Notes: generated by a model from the sequence alone, not told the origin. A DNA stretch of 64,000 nt from Candidatus Zymogenus saltonus (GCA_016929395.1 JAFGIX010000027.1:1-64000), one strand, 5' to 3'; positions 53,993 through 63,320 are shown, counted from the first letter of the stretch. Made by a program: numbers and translations.

Positions 53993-56431
53993 CTACCTCC
54001 CGCTCTCCAAGAACCGCCTCGGGTCGACCTCCCCCCCCTCGTAGAGGATATCCGCCAGCACCTCGACGATGGGGAGCCTCACATCGTATTTCTCAGATAG
54101 CTTTACCGCCGCCCCGACAGCGCTGTAGCCCTCCACGTTCTTCTTCTCCTCCTTGAAGCGCCTCAGGGCGAAGGGTGCCGACCACTTGGTCAGTGACCTC
54201 CCGAACTGGCTGTTCCTCCCCCCCTGGGCCGTGGCCAGAAAGTCGGCCATCCACGCCTGTCCCTCCGGGCCGAAAGTTTCTTCGTCCGCCCCCATTGCCA
54301 GTGCGAGGGTTTTTATCTCTGCAGATATTCTGGTGACGAGAGTAGAGGTGAAGTTGACGGAAACCTCCTTCGACCCCGCCGAGATGCCGTAGGCGATGGC
54401 GTAGACGTTCTTCATGGCGGCGGCGAGCTGCGTGCCGACGAGGTCACGGCTTAAGTGAACGATGAAGTTGGGAGTCTCCAAAAGCTCCTTGAGATTCAGC
54501 GCCAGCTCCTCGTTTTCGGCGGCGAGCTGAGTGGCGGTTATCTGCCCGCTGATGATCTCATCGGCGAGGTTCGCGCCGGAGACCACCGCAAGCCTTATGT
54601 CGTCCTTCCTGACTCTCTTCTCCAGCTCCTCCCAGACGACCTCGACGGGAAGGAGCGCCGTCTCCACCTCGAATCCCTTCGTGGCGATCAGGAGATCGAA
54701 GGGGTCGGGGTTGGCGTCCAAAACGGCGGTTATGGCCTTTCTGAAGTAGTGGGACGGGGTCACGATCAGCACGAGATCTGCCTTTCTCACCGCAGACTTC
54801 AGGTCGGACTCCACGTGAACCACCTTCGGAAGCGTATACCCCTTGAAGAAGGTCGGGTGCTGACGCTCCTCCGCGATCGCCTCGACAAGGCCGGGCCTTG
54901 CGTCGTAGAGGATCAGGCCGTAATCTGTGTACTCGGGATTATTGTCGAATTTTCTCCCTAAATGAACGGCAAGCGTATATCCGAAGGCACCGGCGTTTAT
55001 GACGGTCACGTTCTCCTCCGCCTTCAGGGGGTATACCCTGTGGTCGGCCTGATTTGCGTAGAAGAGGCCCAGCTTCAAATCCCTTATCCAGTACCTCTTT
55101 CTGAATCCGGCCGTGGAGGAGACTATCTTTCTCTTCAAAAATGGCTTCAACCCCTCCTCGATAACCCTATCCATCCCCAAGGAGAAGGTCGAATCGAGGT
55201 ACGGGTCCCTCTTGTACCTCTCCCGATAAAATTCCGTTATCTGTTCCAGCTCCTCCTCGGCGGAGTGCTTCAGCTCCCTTACCGAGAGGATCTCCCTGCC
55301 GTAGAGGGACTTCGCCACCAGGTGGGTCGGGAGCACCATCTTGTTCTTCGCCACCCCCTCGAGGACCGTCCTCCCTATGACGTCCCCCGGAGCCACGCTC
55401 TCCTTCAGGTCACCTATGAGGTCTTTAACGTTAAACGGCTCCCCCATCGTCACAAACGCCCTCCCGTAGACCCCCTCCATCCCATCGAAAACGGCCGACA
55501 AGAGCCTCGAGAAATATCCCCGCCCGAACCTCACATACTCGCCCACCGGGATATCCACCGCCCTGTCTCTTAAGGTCACAAATCCGCTCAAGGGGCTCCT
55601 GTGGGTGAGGGAGCGGTCTTCCGGAACTCGAGAGAGGGAAAGCGAGAGGGGAACCACGGTGACATCCCCCTCCGTCTTCAAGAGGGCTTCCACAATCCAG
55701 TCCGGAACCGCGGCCCGAAGGGAGCCGTCGATGCTCCTGGTGGTGTAGCGGGAGGCTTCCGCATGAACCACGAGGGAGGCCCCGATCTCGAGGAGCGCCC
55801 TCAGATATGCCGCGAGGACTCCCTCGTAGGCCTTTCTGGCCGGGCTCCAGAGGAGCTTCTTTGTTACCTTTACTATCTTGAGATTTTTGAGCTCCTCCTC
55901 GATCTCCTGATTCGGGATTAACAGGTCCCCCAGGGCCGAAAAGGGAAGGCCCAGCCCCAGTGAGTCCAAAAAGACGTTTATCACAACGCTGTCGAGATGG
56001 GAGTTATAGCTCGGCAGGTAAAGGACGCCCCCCTTGGCCCCCTTTATCTTATCCAAAATATCCGCCCCTCTCCCTTCGGGGGAAAAGGGTCTTTCGGGAT
56101 CCGGGTGGGAAAAAAGGTACTTGGAAAGAAAATATGCGACTCTTCGGGCTCTTAGGTGTATGGCGGGATCGTAGCCCGCCAGTGTGTCCTCAAGGGCTTC
56201 GGCGGCGTCAAAGGTGAATTTGTAATAATATTCCAAATAATAGACGCCCGCATCCTTGAGGTATTTTTCGGCAAGATCGAAGGCCCTCTCCCCCTCGTCC
56301 CCCCTCTCTTCCACCATCGGTCCTATATTTTTCGTCAGGATGGGATACTCGTCCCTCCCCTCAAAGAAACTGAAAATCTCGTCCGCCGAGAGCCTCTTTA
56401 AGAGGAGTCTTATCAGGGGGTGTTGGGACAT
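53993..56431 (-). CDS. PlsB-like acyltransferase fused to NAD(P)-dependent glycerol-3-phosphate dehydrogenase
   Basis: The 812-aa protein joins an N-terminal glycerol-phosphate acyltransferase-like domain (to about residue 470) to a C-terminal GpsA domain. The latter has VINAGAFGYTLAVHL as its nucleotide-binding start, then LVLIVTPSHYFRKA, LIATKGFEVET, VVSGANLADEI with the catalytic-Lys region VGTQLAAAMKNVYAIAYGI, and TAQGGRNSQFGR. The two activities, dihydroxyacetone-phosphate reduction and glycerol-3-phosphate acylation, are consecutive phospholipid steps. In the acyltransferase the usual H-x4-D motif reads SYNSHLDS, so the first His is replaced by Tyr. The gene begins 12 bp after the universal stress protein gene. 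Confidence 0.85.
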   Translation of the reverse strand: MSQHPLIRLLLKRLSADEIFSFFEGRDEYPILTKNIGPMVEERGDEGERAFDLAEKYLKDAGVYYLEYYYKFTFDAAEALEDTLAGYDPAIHLRARRVAYFLSKYLFSHPDPERPFSPEGRGADILDKIKGAKGGVLYLPSYNSHLDSVVINVFLDSLGLGLPFSALGDLLIPNQEIEEELKNLKIVKVTKKLLWSPARKAYEGVLAAYLRALLEIGASLVVHAEASRYTTRSIDGSLRAAVPDWIVEALLKTEGDVTVVPLSLSLSRVPEDRSLTHRSPLSGFVTLRDRAVDIPVGEYVRFGRGYFSRLLSAVFDGMEGVYGRAFVTMGEPFNVKDLIGDLKESVAPGDVIGRTVLEGVAKNKMVLPTHLVAKSLYGREILSVRELKHSAEEELEQITEFYRERYKRDPYLDSTFSLGMDRVIEEGLKPFLKRKIVSSTAGFRKRYWIRDLKLGLFYANQADHRVYPLKAEENVTVINAGAFGYTLAVHLGRKFDNNPEYTDYGLILYDARPGLVEAIAEERQHPTFFKGYTLPKVVHVESDLKSAVRKADLVLIVTPSHYFRKAITAVLDANPDPFDLLIATKGFEVETALLPVEVVWEELEKRVRKDDIRLAVVSGANLADEIISGQITATQLAAENEELALNLKELLETPNFIVHLSRDLVGTQLAAAMKNVYAIAYGISAGSKEVSVNFTSTLVTRISAEIKTLALAMGADEETFGPEGQAWMADFLATAQGGRNSQFGRSLTKWSAPFALRRFKEEKKNVEGYSAVGAAVKLSEKYDVRLPIVEVLADILYEGGEVDPRRFLESGR

Positions 56432-56443
56432 CGGAGTTTTTCC

Positions 56444-56881
56444 CTAACGGACCACCATCACGGGACACGGTGCGAGGTGAATGACCCTGTCCGCGACGCT
56501 CCCGATGAGGGGGCGGGTGGCGCCGCGCTTCCCGTGCGTCCCCATGACAATCAGGTCGACCTTGCTCTTCTTTGCGTAAGTCACGATCTCGTCGGCCGGA
56601 AATCCGGCCTTCAACACCTCGACGACCTTAACGTCGGCCTCCTTGGCTTGCTCCTTGGCGTCCCTGAAATACTTCCTCCCCTCCCCCTTCAGCTTTTCTA
56701 TAACCTCCTTCGACTCCAGCTTTCCCAGCCGCTTAAAGTTGTCGACCACGATCTCTGAAATTACGAATATCGTGTGCATCTCTGCGCCGAACTGTCCGCA
56801 CATGTCCACGGTGAGCTTGACCGCCTTGTTGGAGCAGCTCGAGCCGTCTACCGCAACGAGGATTCTCTTATATAAGGACAT
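56444..56881 (-). CDS. Universal stress protein
   Basis: The 145-aa protein has the UspA fold: YKRILVAVDGSSCSNKAVKL at the N-terminus and VMGTHGKRGATRPLIGSVADRVIHLAPCPVMVV with the ATP-binding G-x2-G-x9-G(S/T) pattern near the C-terminus. ATP-binding Usps form dimers and appear under growth arrest or energy stress. It is upstream of and probably co-transcribed with the PlsB-GpsA gene (12 bp gap). GGGGGAGTC lies upstream of the ATG. The A+T-rich region 56890-57100 must contain its promoter, but no single -35/-10 pair is decisive. Confidence 0.93.
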   Translation of the reverse strand: MSLYKRILVAVDGSSCSNKAVKLTVDMCGQFGAEMHTIFVISEIVVDNFKRLGKLESKEVIEKLKGEGRKYFRDAKEQAKEADVKVVEVLKAGFPADEIVTYAKKSKVDLIVMGTHGKRGATRPLIGSVADRVIHLAPCPVMVVR

Positions 56882-57177
56882 CTTTGACTCCCCCTTTTGA
56901 TATTATAAATCGGCTAAAATTGTAAAATGAGCGCTCAATAGATTTTACTTTGTATATAATAATATAGCACCAGATAAAAAGGTCAAGATAAAAGGTGTTT
57001 GGAGATTTAACGGGCTTGACGGCGATTTAACCAAAACACCCCGATCTATAAATTGTTGACAGCTTGACTATTCATCGAATAGTATGAGGCTTGACCGTTG
57101 GATCGATCCGCTTTAATACTAATACGAGAGCGGAGAACTAAGAAGATCTCTAAACTCTGCACGGCTGAAGGTAAACC

Positions 57178-58398
57178 ATGAAGGCGAGAATTAACAAAGG
57201 ACGCCTGAGAATTGCGGTTTTCATTTTCCTGCTTCTTGTCGTCTCCGCTGTATGGGCGGGGATCGATACTATCGGGGCCGAGCCCGGCGGGAGGGAGCTG
57301 AAGGTCAGGATTCTCGAAGGGAGGATCGAGGGGGATGCGGTCATTTCCTCAAACGGCCCTCTAACCGTATCCTTTAAGAGAAGAGAGATTGTAATCAAAA
57401 ACGAGAAGCTCCCTATCACCGCTTCGGAAGGCGGAAGACTTTCCTTGAAGTTTGGAAACGGGGAGCACAAGACGACGGGTGAGATCGAAATCAGGTCGAA
57501 GGGCGGAGCGCCCCTGACCATCGCCTCCGACCGAGGTGGAATGAAATCCCGCAGCTACAGGGGGCGGCTTCGCATTTACAACGACGGGGTCACGGTCGCC
57601 GTCATAAACATCGTTCCCGTAGAGGACTACCTATACTCGGTGGTGGCCTCCGAGATCTCCGCGCGGGAGCCGGAGGCGGTGAAAGCCCAGGCGATCCTCT
57701 CCCGGACGTACGTACTCGGAAACATGGGGAGGCACGGCGTTTACGACTTCTGCGACAAGACCCACTGCCAGCACTACGGCGGGGCGGGGGTCGAGACCGC
57801 CCTCTCGGTAAGGGCGGTCGACGAGACAAGAGGTCGCCTCCTTCTCTTTAATGGGAAGCCGGCCCGGGTTTTTTACCACGCCTGCTGCGGCGGCGTCACC
57901 ACCACACCGGCCCACGTCTGGGGGGGAGACGACCTCCCGTACCTCAAGCCGGTCGTGTGCAGGCTCCCCGGCCGCGGCGGCTATCTTTGCGGCGGGAGCG
58001 GGCACTTCAGGTGGGAGGCGAGGATCGACGGCGAGACAATGAGGACGCTTCTATCCGACTCATTCGGCGTTAAGGCAGAGGGCCTAAAAATAATTTCGAG
58101 GGATCCCTCCGGAAGGGTTGAAAAGATGGAGATAACGGGGCCTGAGGCCAGGGTGATCTCCGGGGAGGAGTTCAGGATCGCCGCAGGCAGGGCGCTGGGG
58201 TGGAGCACGATAAAGAGCGCCCTCTTCGAGATGGATATTTCCGGCGGTTACTATCTATTTAAGGGCCGCGGCCTAGGCCACGGCGTGGGGATGTGCCAGG
58301 AGGGGGCTATTCGGCTCTCGCGGCTGGGCCTGAACCACGAGGAGATCATCGAGTTTTACTTTCCCGGGGCGAAGGTGGGGGAGGCAAAAGATTGGTAA
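57178..58398 (+). CDS. SpoIID/LytB-domain protein
   Basis: The 406-aa protein has a signal peptide (hydrophobic residues 11-26), then a beta-rich region and the SpoIID domain. The domain runs from VEDYLYSVVASEISAREPEAVKAQAILSRTYVL through ACCGGVTTTPAHVWGG to GRGLGHGVGMCQEGAIRLSRLG. The Glu in VASEIS and the H-C-C residues are the conserved lytic features. SpoIID in endospore formers is a lytic transglycosylase of peptidoglycan; Gram-negative homologues act in the periplasm. It stands alone, and about 300 bp precedes it without a gene. Confidence 0.88.
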   Translation: MKARINKGRLRIAVFIFLLLVVSAVWAGIDTIGAEPGGRELKVRILEGRIEGDAVISSNGPLTVSFKRREIVIKNEKLPITASEGGRLSLKFGNGEHKTTGEIEIRSKGGAPLTIASDRGGMKSRSYRGRLRIYNDGVTVAVINIVPVEDYLYSVVASEISAREPEAVKAQAILSRTYVLGNMGRHGVYDFCDKTHCQHYGGAGVETALSVRAVDETRGRLLLFNGKPARVFYHACCGGVTTTPAHVWGGDDLPYLKPVVCRLPGRGGYLCGGSGHFRWEARIDGETMRTLLSDSFGVKAEGLKIISRDPSGRVEKMEITGPEARVISGEEFRIAAGRALGWSTIKSALFEMDISGGYYLFKGRGLGHGVGMCQEGAIRLSRLGLNHEEIIEFYFPGAKVGEAKDW

Positions 58399-58606
58399 AA
58401 GGCTTTTGAGAGTTGATAAGCCGGACGTTATTGCCTATTTCCTTTTCAATGCGCCGATCAGAGAGCAACCTTTTTTTCTCCTTTAAATCAATCGATTTGC
58501 ATCTTTTGCCATTAAGTCATTGAAAGACCGGCGTAAATACCCTGAATATCGGCCGGAGGATTGAGAATCGGAGTTTGTCCCCCACTATTATCCTAATGAT
58601 TTATCC

Positions 58607-58635
58607 TTGACAAAACCCATATTATCTTATACTAT
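58607..58635 (+). promoter_or_regulatory. Predicted promoter of the small membrane protein gene
   Basis: TTGACA (58607-58612), a perfect -35, is followed by a 17-bp spacer and TACTAT (58630-58635). AAGGAG sits seven bases before the ATG at 58663. Confidence 0.55.
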
Positions 58636-58662
58636 TATCCCTATTAGTATAAGGAGTCAATT

Positions 58663-58860
58663 ATGTCCTGGCATATCCTGACGGTTGTCTTCGGGGGTCT
58701 ACTGCTTTTAATCTGTTTCAATCCGGCGCTGCTGGGCGATTTCAACAAAATAGTCCTTTTGGGCAGGACGATCTATCTCACTTTTATATTAGCTGCCCTT
58801 GTCGTCATCTTCGCCTCGATGTCTCTCGAAAGCTACAGACGCCTGACCAAGAAGAAGTAG
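58663..58860 (+). CDS. Small two-helix membrane protein, unknown function
   Basis: The 65-aa protein has hydrophobic segments at about residues 5-22 and 33-52 and ends with RRLTKKK. I do not recognise a family. Support comes from a strong promoter, a good AAGGAG ribosome site and a composition like the host's. It probably sits in the inner membrane with a basic cytoplasmic tail. Confidence 0.6.
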   Translation: MSWHILTVVFGGLLLLICFNPALLGDFNKIVLLGRTIYLTFILAALVVIFASMSLESYRRLTKKK

Positions 58861-59459
58861 TCAGATATACAGGCTCAATAAGATCGGCAGCCGCTGCGGC
58901 TTTCCGATTAAACGGGACATCTTTCCGGAGTTGACGGGAAATCGGCGATTTTTTCATCATAAGCCGTTGGCCATTGGCCATTAGATATTCGAGCATCACC
59001 GATATATCAGAGGGGCAGAGGGGACGATATTATCCTTTTTGGATTTACACGATCACGTCCAGTTTGCCCGTCATCGAGAATAAGCCTCATATTATATGGG
59101 CATTTGGGGTCCACACTTTCAATCGCCCGCCGTCGAGAGCCGGGTTATCTTTTAATACCTTTTTTGTTCATGTTTCACGGCGAATTGAGTGCAAAAATCG
59201 TATCGGCGACACTCCTTTTCCTCGCCATTTTCCCCGTCAAGCCGATATTTGCGGAGGGATGAAATCCCCTCAATCCGCCGAAGCTTCGGCAATCGCTCCC
59301 TTAAAGGCCTGAGCGGCTCCTGCGGCGCAAACGGTTTTTACGTGGATGTGCGATGAATCTGAAGCGGCCGGTCCACATTCCCGGAAACTGCCCGCCGTTA
59401 AAGGATAGACCTTTTGTCGGGGTGCCCTGTCTTGTCTGTCCTGCCGGCCTATTTTCCGG
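58861..59459. other. 599-bp intergenic region without a clear gene
   Basis: A frame of about 112 codons (58974-59312) is open on the plus strand. It lacks a ribosome site and its protein looks like random translation. A short CCATTGGCCATTAG repeat lies near 58970. No RNA gene or terminator is recognised. Confidence 0.4.
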
Positions 59460-60533
59460 CTAATCAGCTTGAGCCTTCAGATGTCCTGAAAGGTAAGACC
59501 TGATGCTCGACTTCGGGGCCAGGATGATAGATCCGTCCGGTATAGGCTCGTTGTATGCCGAGAGGGGGGTTTTAACGAACTCGTTGAATCTCTCGGGATC
59601 CACCGGATAGAAGGGCCTTAAGATCGCCTCGAAGCCGTAGTCGAACTCCTCGTTCATCAAGAGTGAGAAGGCCTTGAAGTAACCGTGCCGCTCGAACTGT
59701 TCTGCGAAGAGGGGGTCGTCACCGCCCTTTACGCAGAACAAAATGTGGCTGATGTAATGTCTGGGGTAGTTGGTCTGGTTGTAAAGCCCCACAACAATAT
59801 CCCCCTCACGAGGGATGTATCTAAAGCCCTCCACCATCGGGAGTCTCACCCTTATTGGGAGGTCTTTCTTGTTGTTCTTCCAGTAATCGAAGCCGTCCAC
59901 GCTCGACTCCGGGTCGTATTTCATCGCCACGACCCACCGCTTGTTGTACATCCGCTCGAAGGCGATCCACGAAAACTCGGCGTGGTTCAGCCCCATGTAG
60001 TCGAAGAAGGAATAGAAGTCCCTCTTCTTCGAGCGAACTATCGATGCGTCAACGTTCCCTGCGTTTTTGAGGATCAGCTTTCCCCGCAACACCTCGGTAA
60101 AGACCTTTCCGTAGTAGACCATCTCCACCGGATTTTTATACCCGAACTCCCTCGCCAGGGCTGTGACCCACTTATGATAATTGAGCTGAAGTCCCCCGAG
60201 GCAATTCGGCTTTTCGTCTTCCGTTTCGAGTATCTCGAAGTGGGCGGGAGAAAATTTGTCCCAGAAGGGGGTGCGGTAAAAGGGGAACTCCTTTCCCATA
60301 AAGTCAAAAGATTGGCTTGAGTGGTTGATGATATTCCCGGAGATATAGGGATTGGTCTTCTCGACGACTCCCATTGCGTATCTTTGAAGCTCCCTCTCGA
60401 TGGGCGCCGTTGCTGAGGGCGTCGTCTTCACGGCCAAGGTGCATGCCGATGAGAAAACCGCAATTGATATTAATATTATTAAAGACCTAATGATGGCGCC
60501 TTCCTTGCGCCTTTTATCCGTCTCTCTTTTCAT
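59460..60533 (-). CDS. Lipoprotein of unknown function
   Basis: The 357-aa protein has a basic N-terminus, a hydrophobic helix and a lipobox SSAC (Cys31). The mature part contains aromatic-rich segments such as FPFYRTPFWDKFSPAHFEILE, DYMGLNHAEFSWIAFERMYN and DIVVGLYNQTNYPRHYISH, but I recognise no family. It is probably anchored in a membrane facing the periplasm. It follows the LCP protein gene on the same strand, though 301 bp apart. It could act in envelope assembly by context only. Confidence 0.65.
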   Translation of the reverse strand: MKRETDKRRKEGAIIRSLIILISIAVFSSACTLAVKTTPSATAPIERELQRYAMGVVEKTNPYISGNIINHSSQSFDFMGKEFPFYRTPFWDKFSPAHFEILETEDEKPNCLGGLQLNYHKWVTALAREFGYKNPVEMVYYGKVFTEVLRGKLILKNAGNVDASIVRSKKRDFYSFFDYMGLNHAEFSWIAFERMYNKRWVVAMKYDPESSVDGFDYWKNNKKDLPIRVRLPMVEGFRYIPREGDIVVGLYNQTNYPRHYISHILFCVKGGDDPLFAEQFERHGYFKAFSLLMNEEFDYGFEAILRPFYPVDPERFNEFVKTPLSAYNEPIPDGSIILAPKSSIRSYLSGHLKAQAD

Positions 60534-60834
60534 ATTTCAAAAACTCTTAGATATTTTTATACTTCAATAAAAAAGTTTCTCTTTTATCTGTAACCCACGC
60601 CGCGTAATTCAAAAAGTCCGCCGCACAACCGAAGTCCGTGCAATATTTGGTATCGTCCTCTAAGTTCAAGCATCGTCCCTCTGCTCAAGCATCTCCCCCT
60701 GCTTTACCCCCCCCTGCTTCAGCCCATCTGCTCAAATCCCGCCCCTCCCCCCCGGTTAAATATCACCCACCACACAAACCACCGATCTCCCCTAAATCTG
60801 GATCATCGGCTATCGATGATAAACCAGTCGGCCC
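60534..60834. other. C-rich intergenic region
   Basis: No gene is seen in these 301 bases. From about 60655 the plus strand is C-rich and G-poor, with repeated CTGCTCAAGCATC/CTGCTT words and a run of seven Cs. It resembles in style the minisatellite at 7.0-7.5 kb but is too diverged to call the same family. Confidence 0.45.
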
Positions 60835-62073
60835 TCACTTCTCAGACGAGTTGGCATAGAGCTGCTCCTCGCAATTCATTATCATCCGACCGATCTTTTC
60901 CTTGTAATCCATGTTTATGAGGTCAAGAGACCGCTCATCCATAAACGACTGGGCTATGCTCCGGGCCTGTTTATACTCCCCCAGGTTGAAGTGGGCCTGA
61001 TACATAAGCTCCGTGAACTCGAAGTGGAGCTTCTCCGAGAGCTTTTCGTTTTCTACCTGATACCAGAGGTGTTGTTCGTATTTGATGCCGTTTCTCGAGA
61101 TTATCCCCCTGTCGTCCTTCCCAAGGTACCTCTTGTTGTAATTAATAAGGCCGGCAAGATACTGGGACATGGGAGGGGCGTCCTCCTCCTTAGTCTCCTC
61201 GATGTTTTCCACGGCCTCTTCGCATTTATCGAGCATCTTCTTTTGATCTCTGAGGACCGAATCAACTGTCTCGGGGGTGATGCTTATATCTTTGACCTGC
61301 TTCTCGTGATTTTGCGGCTTCATCGCCAACGTCATTTCCTTTATTCCATTTTCGAGATAGAGGTCCGTTATCTGCACCATAACCTCGAAGGGCATGTTCG
61401 TATCGACGATTTCGTGGGCCACAAACAAGAGGGCGCGCCCGACGGTGGGATACTTCTTGAAGTAGGGGTAGTTCCTCATTATCTCGTTGGCCATAAAGAG
61501 TGCCTGATTGTGGGACCTCTGGGGATCACCTATCCCGTAGGCCTTTCGGGAGCGGAGCACCTGCAGGGTCTTCTCGCCGTTGTAGCCGAGTTTCTCAAAT
61601 ATCGCCTGGGCCTCGGAAAAACCGACGATCACGTAGTAATCGACCTTGAGGTCAAGATATTCCTCAACGGATTCGATCGTCAACTCTTTGCCGCCGAGGG
61701 AATAGGTGTTTGCGATGATCTCTTTTCCCTCCATTATCTTTTCGCTCATGGTGCCCCTGGGAATGGAGACGATCTTTATCTTTCCCTGATACGGATAAAG
61801 GGTGAAACAGTGAATGGCATCCGACCGCCTGTTCTTCTGGCCCCTCCTGCCGTCGAGCCCTAAGATGAGAATATCGACCTTTTTCTTTACGGGAGGGAGG
61901 TCGGGAAGAAATATCAGTTTTTCCAAGAGGTCTTGATAATAGATGATCTTATCCTTCCACTCGTCAAACCAGTTGCCTGAAAAGGCGGGGGTCTGAAAGG
62001 AGAGAAGGATAACCAACGTAAAGACAACGATCCGATAAGTCTTTTTTGCAGAATTTGGTTTATTTGCTACCAT
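60835..62073 (-). CDS. LytR-CpsA-Psr (LCP) family protein
   Basis: The 412-aa protein has a signal-anchor helix (about residues 15-32). The LCP core follows: DILILGLDGRRGQKNRRSDAIHCFTLYP, IKIVSIPRGTM and VDYYVIVGFSEAQAIFEKLG. The RSDA and IPRG motifs carry the arginine and acid residues that bind polyprenyl pyrophosphate. LCP proteins transfer glycopolymers from lipid carriers to cell-wall or other acceptors. The C-terminal half (about 240-412) is helical and extra to the minimal domain. In Gram-negative bacteria the acceptor is unclear. It sits upstream of the orphan lipoprotein. Confidence 0.8.
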   Translation of the reverse strand: MVANKPNSAKKTYRIVVFTLVILLSFQTPAFSGNWFDEWKDKIIYYQDLLEKLIFLPDLPPVKKKVDILILGLDGRRGQKNRRSDAIHCFTLYPYQGKIKIVSIPRGTMSEKIMEGKEIIANTYSLGGKELTIESVEEYLDLKVDYYVIVGFSEAQAIFEKLGYNGEKTLQVLRSRKAYGIGDPQRSHNQALFMANEIMRNYPYFKKYPTVGRALLFVAHEIVDTNMPFEVMVQITDLYLENGIKEMTLAMKPQNHEKQVKDISITPETVDSVLRDQKKMLDKCEEAVENIEETKEEDAPPMSQYLAGLINYNKRYLGKDDRGIISRNGIKYEQHLWYQVENEKLSEKLHFEFTELMYQAHFNLGEYKQARSIAQSFMDERSLDLINMDYKEKIGRMIMNCEEQLYANSSEK

Positions 62074-62234
62074 ATATTTTTTTCTTTTTCCTATTCTTAC
62101 CCTTACTTACCCTTTTTGACCAATTCTCCTCTTTCAAAATCGATGAAGAGAGGTTGGCCTTAATTGGTGTACGAAATAAAAACCCTATTATTATATTATC
62201 TCTGTGAATAAAAGTCAATCAAAATAGAAGACTT

Positions 62235-62495
62235 TTAAACACCGACACGCCCTGCCCTTGAATCAGCCTGCCTCCTGTTTCCCATGATCTTCCCCTTGAA
62301 GTAGTCATCTATCTTCTTTTTCCTGTGGCTTACGGCGGACTGAGTAACCCCCATCCTTTCGGCAATCCACTCTTGACTCTTCCCTGCCCTGTGCATCAAC
62401 CATATCCAGAGATCTTCATCGCGAAGCTCCATCAATGCCTCCTCGTACACCAAGAAATAATCCTCTGTAGGTAAGTAGTAGTCGGGGTTGAACAT
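62235..62495 (-). CDS. HTH protein paralogous to the packaging-operon HTH
   Basis: The 86-aa protein has YEEALMELRDEDLWIWLMHRAGKSQ followed by EWIAERMGVTQSAVSHRKKKIDDYF, a sigma-70 region 4-like helix-turn-helix. It aligns along most of its length with the 75-aa protein at 44855-45082, sharing LWIWLM and the GVTQS recognition-helix start. It is divergent from the Xre repressor gene, and 321 bp of operator-rich DNA separate the two. It could be a regulator or a small terminase-like protein. No packaging gene is next to it. Confidence 0.65.
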   Translation of the reverse strand: MFNPDYYLPTEDYFLVYEEALMELRDEDLWIWLMHRAGKSQEWIAERMGVTQSAVSHRKKKIDDYFKGKIMGNRRQADSRAGRVGV

Positions 62496-62544
62496 CTTCT
62501 TCTCCTATGAAAAAACCTCCCTGTTCATCGCCTTTTTTAAGCAG

Positions 62545-62612
62545 ATTACACGATAGTGTAATGTTGACTAAATGTCAACTTCGGAATCAGGCAATGTTGA
62601 CTAATTGTCAAT
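62545..62612. promoter_or_regulatory. Cluster of palindromic operator-like sites
   Basis: Three palindromes lie between the divergent HTH and Xre genes: ATTACACGATAGTGTAAT (62545-62562), GTTGACTAAATGTCAAC (62563-62579) and GTTGACTAATTGTCAAT (62596-62612). The last two share TTGAC-N5-GTCAA and lie 33 bp apart (three helical turns). A half-site GTCAAC lies near 62638. The pattern fits cooperative binding by a dimeric repressor, perhaps the Xre protein. The 62496-62816 gap has no gene. Confidence 0.7.
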
Positions 62613-62689
62613 AATATTCCCTAAATATTCCCATTTACGTCAACTTAACTCATTTATTCCCTTAATTATTCTTTTTTTCAAAAAAGTTG

Positions 62690-62718
62690 TTGACATGATG
62701 GAAACTTATATGTAAAAT
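62690..62718 (+). promoter_or_regulatory. Predicted promoter of the Xre repressor gene
   Basis: A perfect TTGACA (62690-62695), a 17-bp spacer and TAAAAT (62713-62718) lie about 100 bp before the ATG at 62817. The -35 is part of a GTTGAC word like the operator half-sites upstream, so the repressor could also bind here. Confidence 0.65.
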
Positions 62719-62816
62719 GATCAATAAATATGGAGAAAACAGAAATCTGAAAACAGTGGGAGTGATTTGGATATAGAGTAACCAAAATTCTTTAACTACT
62801 CTTTACGGGTAACGTT

Positions 62817-63320
62817 ATGAATGAAGGTGAAAATTTGAAGTTGTTCAGGAAGAAGAAAAACCTGACACAACAGGAATTGGGGGAGATGCTGGGGGTAAAG
62901 AAATCTACGGTGAGCAGGTGGGAGAGCGGCGAGCGTGCGATGACCGTCGAAAACATCAAAAAGGTATCTCACGTACTCAACGTTCCGGTCAACGCTTTCC
63001 TGAGCGACAACGACTCCTACGAAAGCACAAGGAGATGGGACAAGGAAAATCCGCCGGATGACGGGCAAGACAACTCGGTAATCCCTAAGGAGGAAATTCC
63101 CGCCGATCAGAGCTTCGAGATCGTTCGGGAGGACAAGGGTGAATTCGTGTCGGATGAAGCGCGTCTTTCCCTTCCCAAGATCGACGACCCGGAGATCATT
63201 CAGGCCTTCGAGGGATTTAAGGAGTACGACAAGCTGACCCCTGAAGACAAGGATGATATCAAGGATATTCTCAAGCTCGCGCTGAAGATTATAGAAAAGC
63301 GCACTGTTTCCGATAAATAG
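62817..63320 (+). CDS. Xre/Cro-type repressor (ImmR-like)
   Basis: The 167-aa protein has an N-terminal HTH_3 domain (LKLFRKKKNLTQQELGEMLGVKKSTVSRWESGERAMT, residues 7-43). An acidic, Asp/Pro-rich linker and a helical C-terminal segment (KYDKLTPEDKDDIKDILKLALKIIEK-like, about 135-163) follow; the latter may dimerise. It faces the small HTH gene across an operator cluster. An ImmA/IrrE metalloprotease gene starts 437 bp downstream. This pair recalls the ImmR repressor and its cleaving anti-repressor in ICEBs1 and related phages. Confidence 0.85.
   Translation: MNEGENLKLFRKKKNLTQQELGEMLGVKKSTVSRWESGERAMTVENIKKVSHVLNVPVNAFLSDNDSYESTRRWDKENPPDDGQDNSVIPKEEIPADQSFEIVREDKGEFVSDEARLSLPKIDDPEIIQAFEGFKEYDKLTPEDKDDIKDILKLALKIIEKRTVSDK

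Noticed and set aside
58974-59312. Plus-strand frame of 112 codons
   Set aside because: No ribosome site, unlikely residue composition, no neighbour in an operon; judged non-coding.
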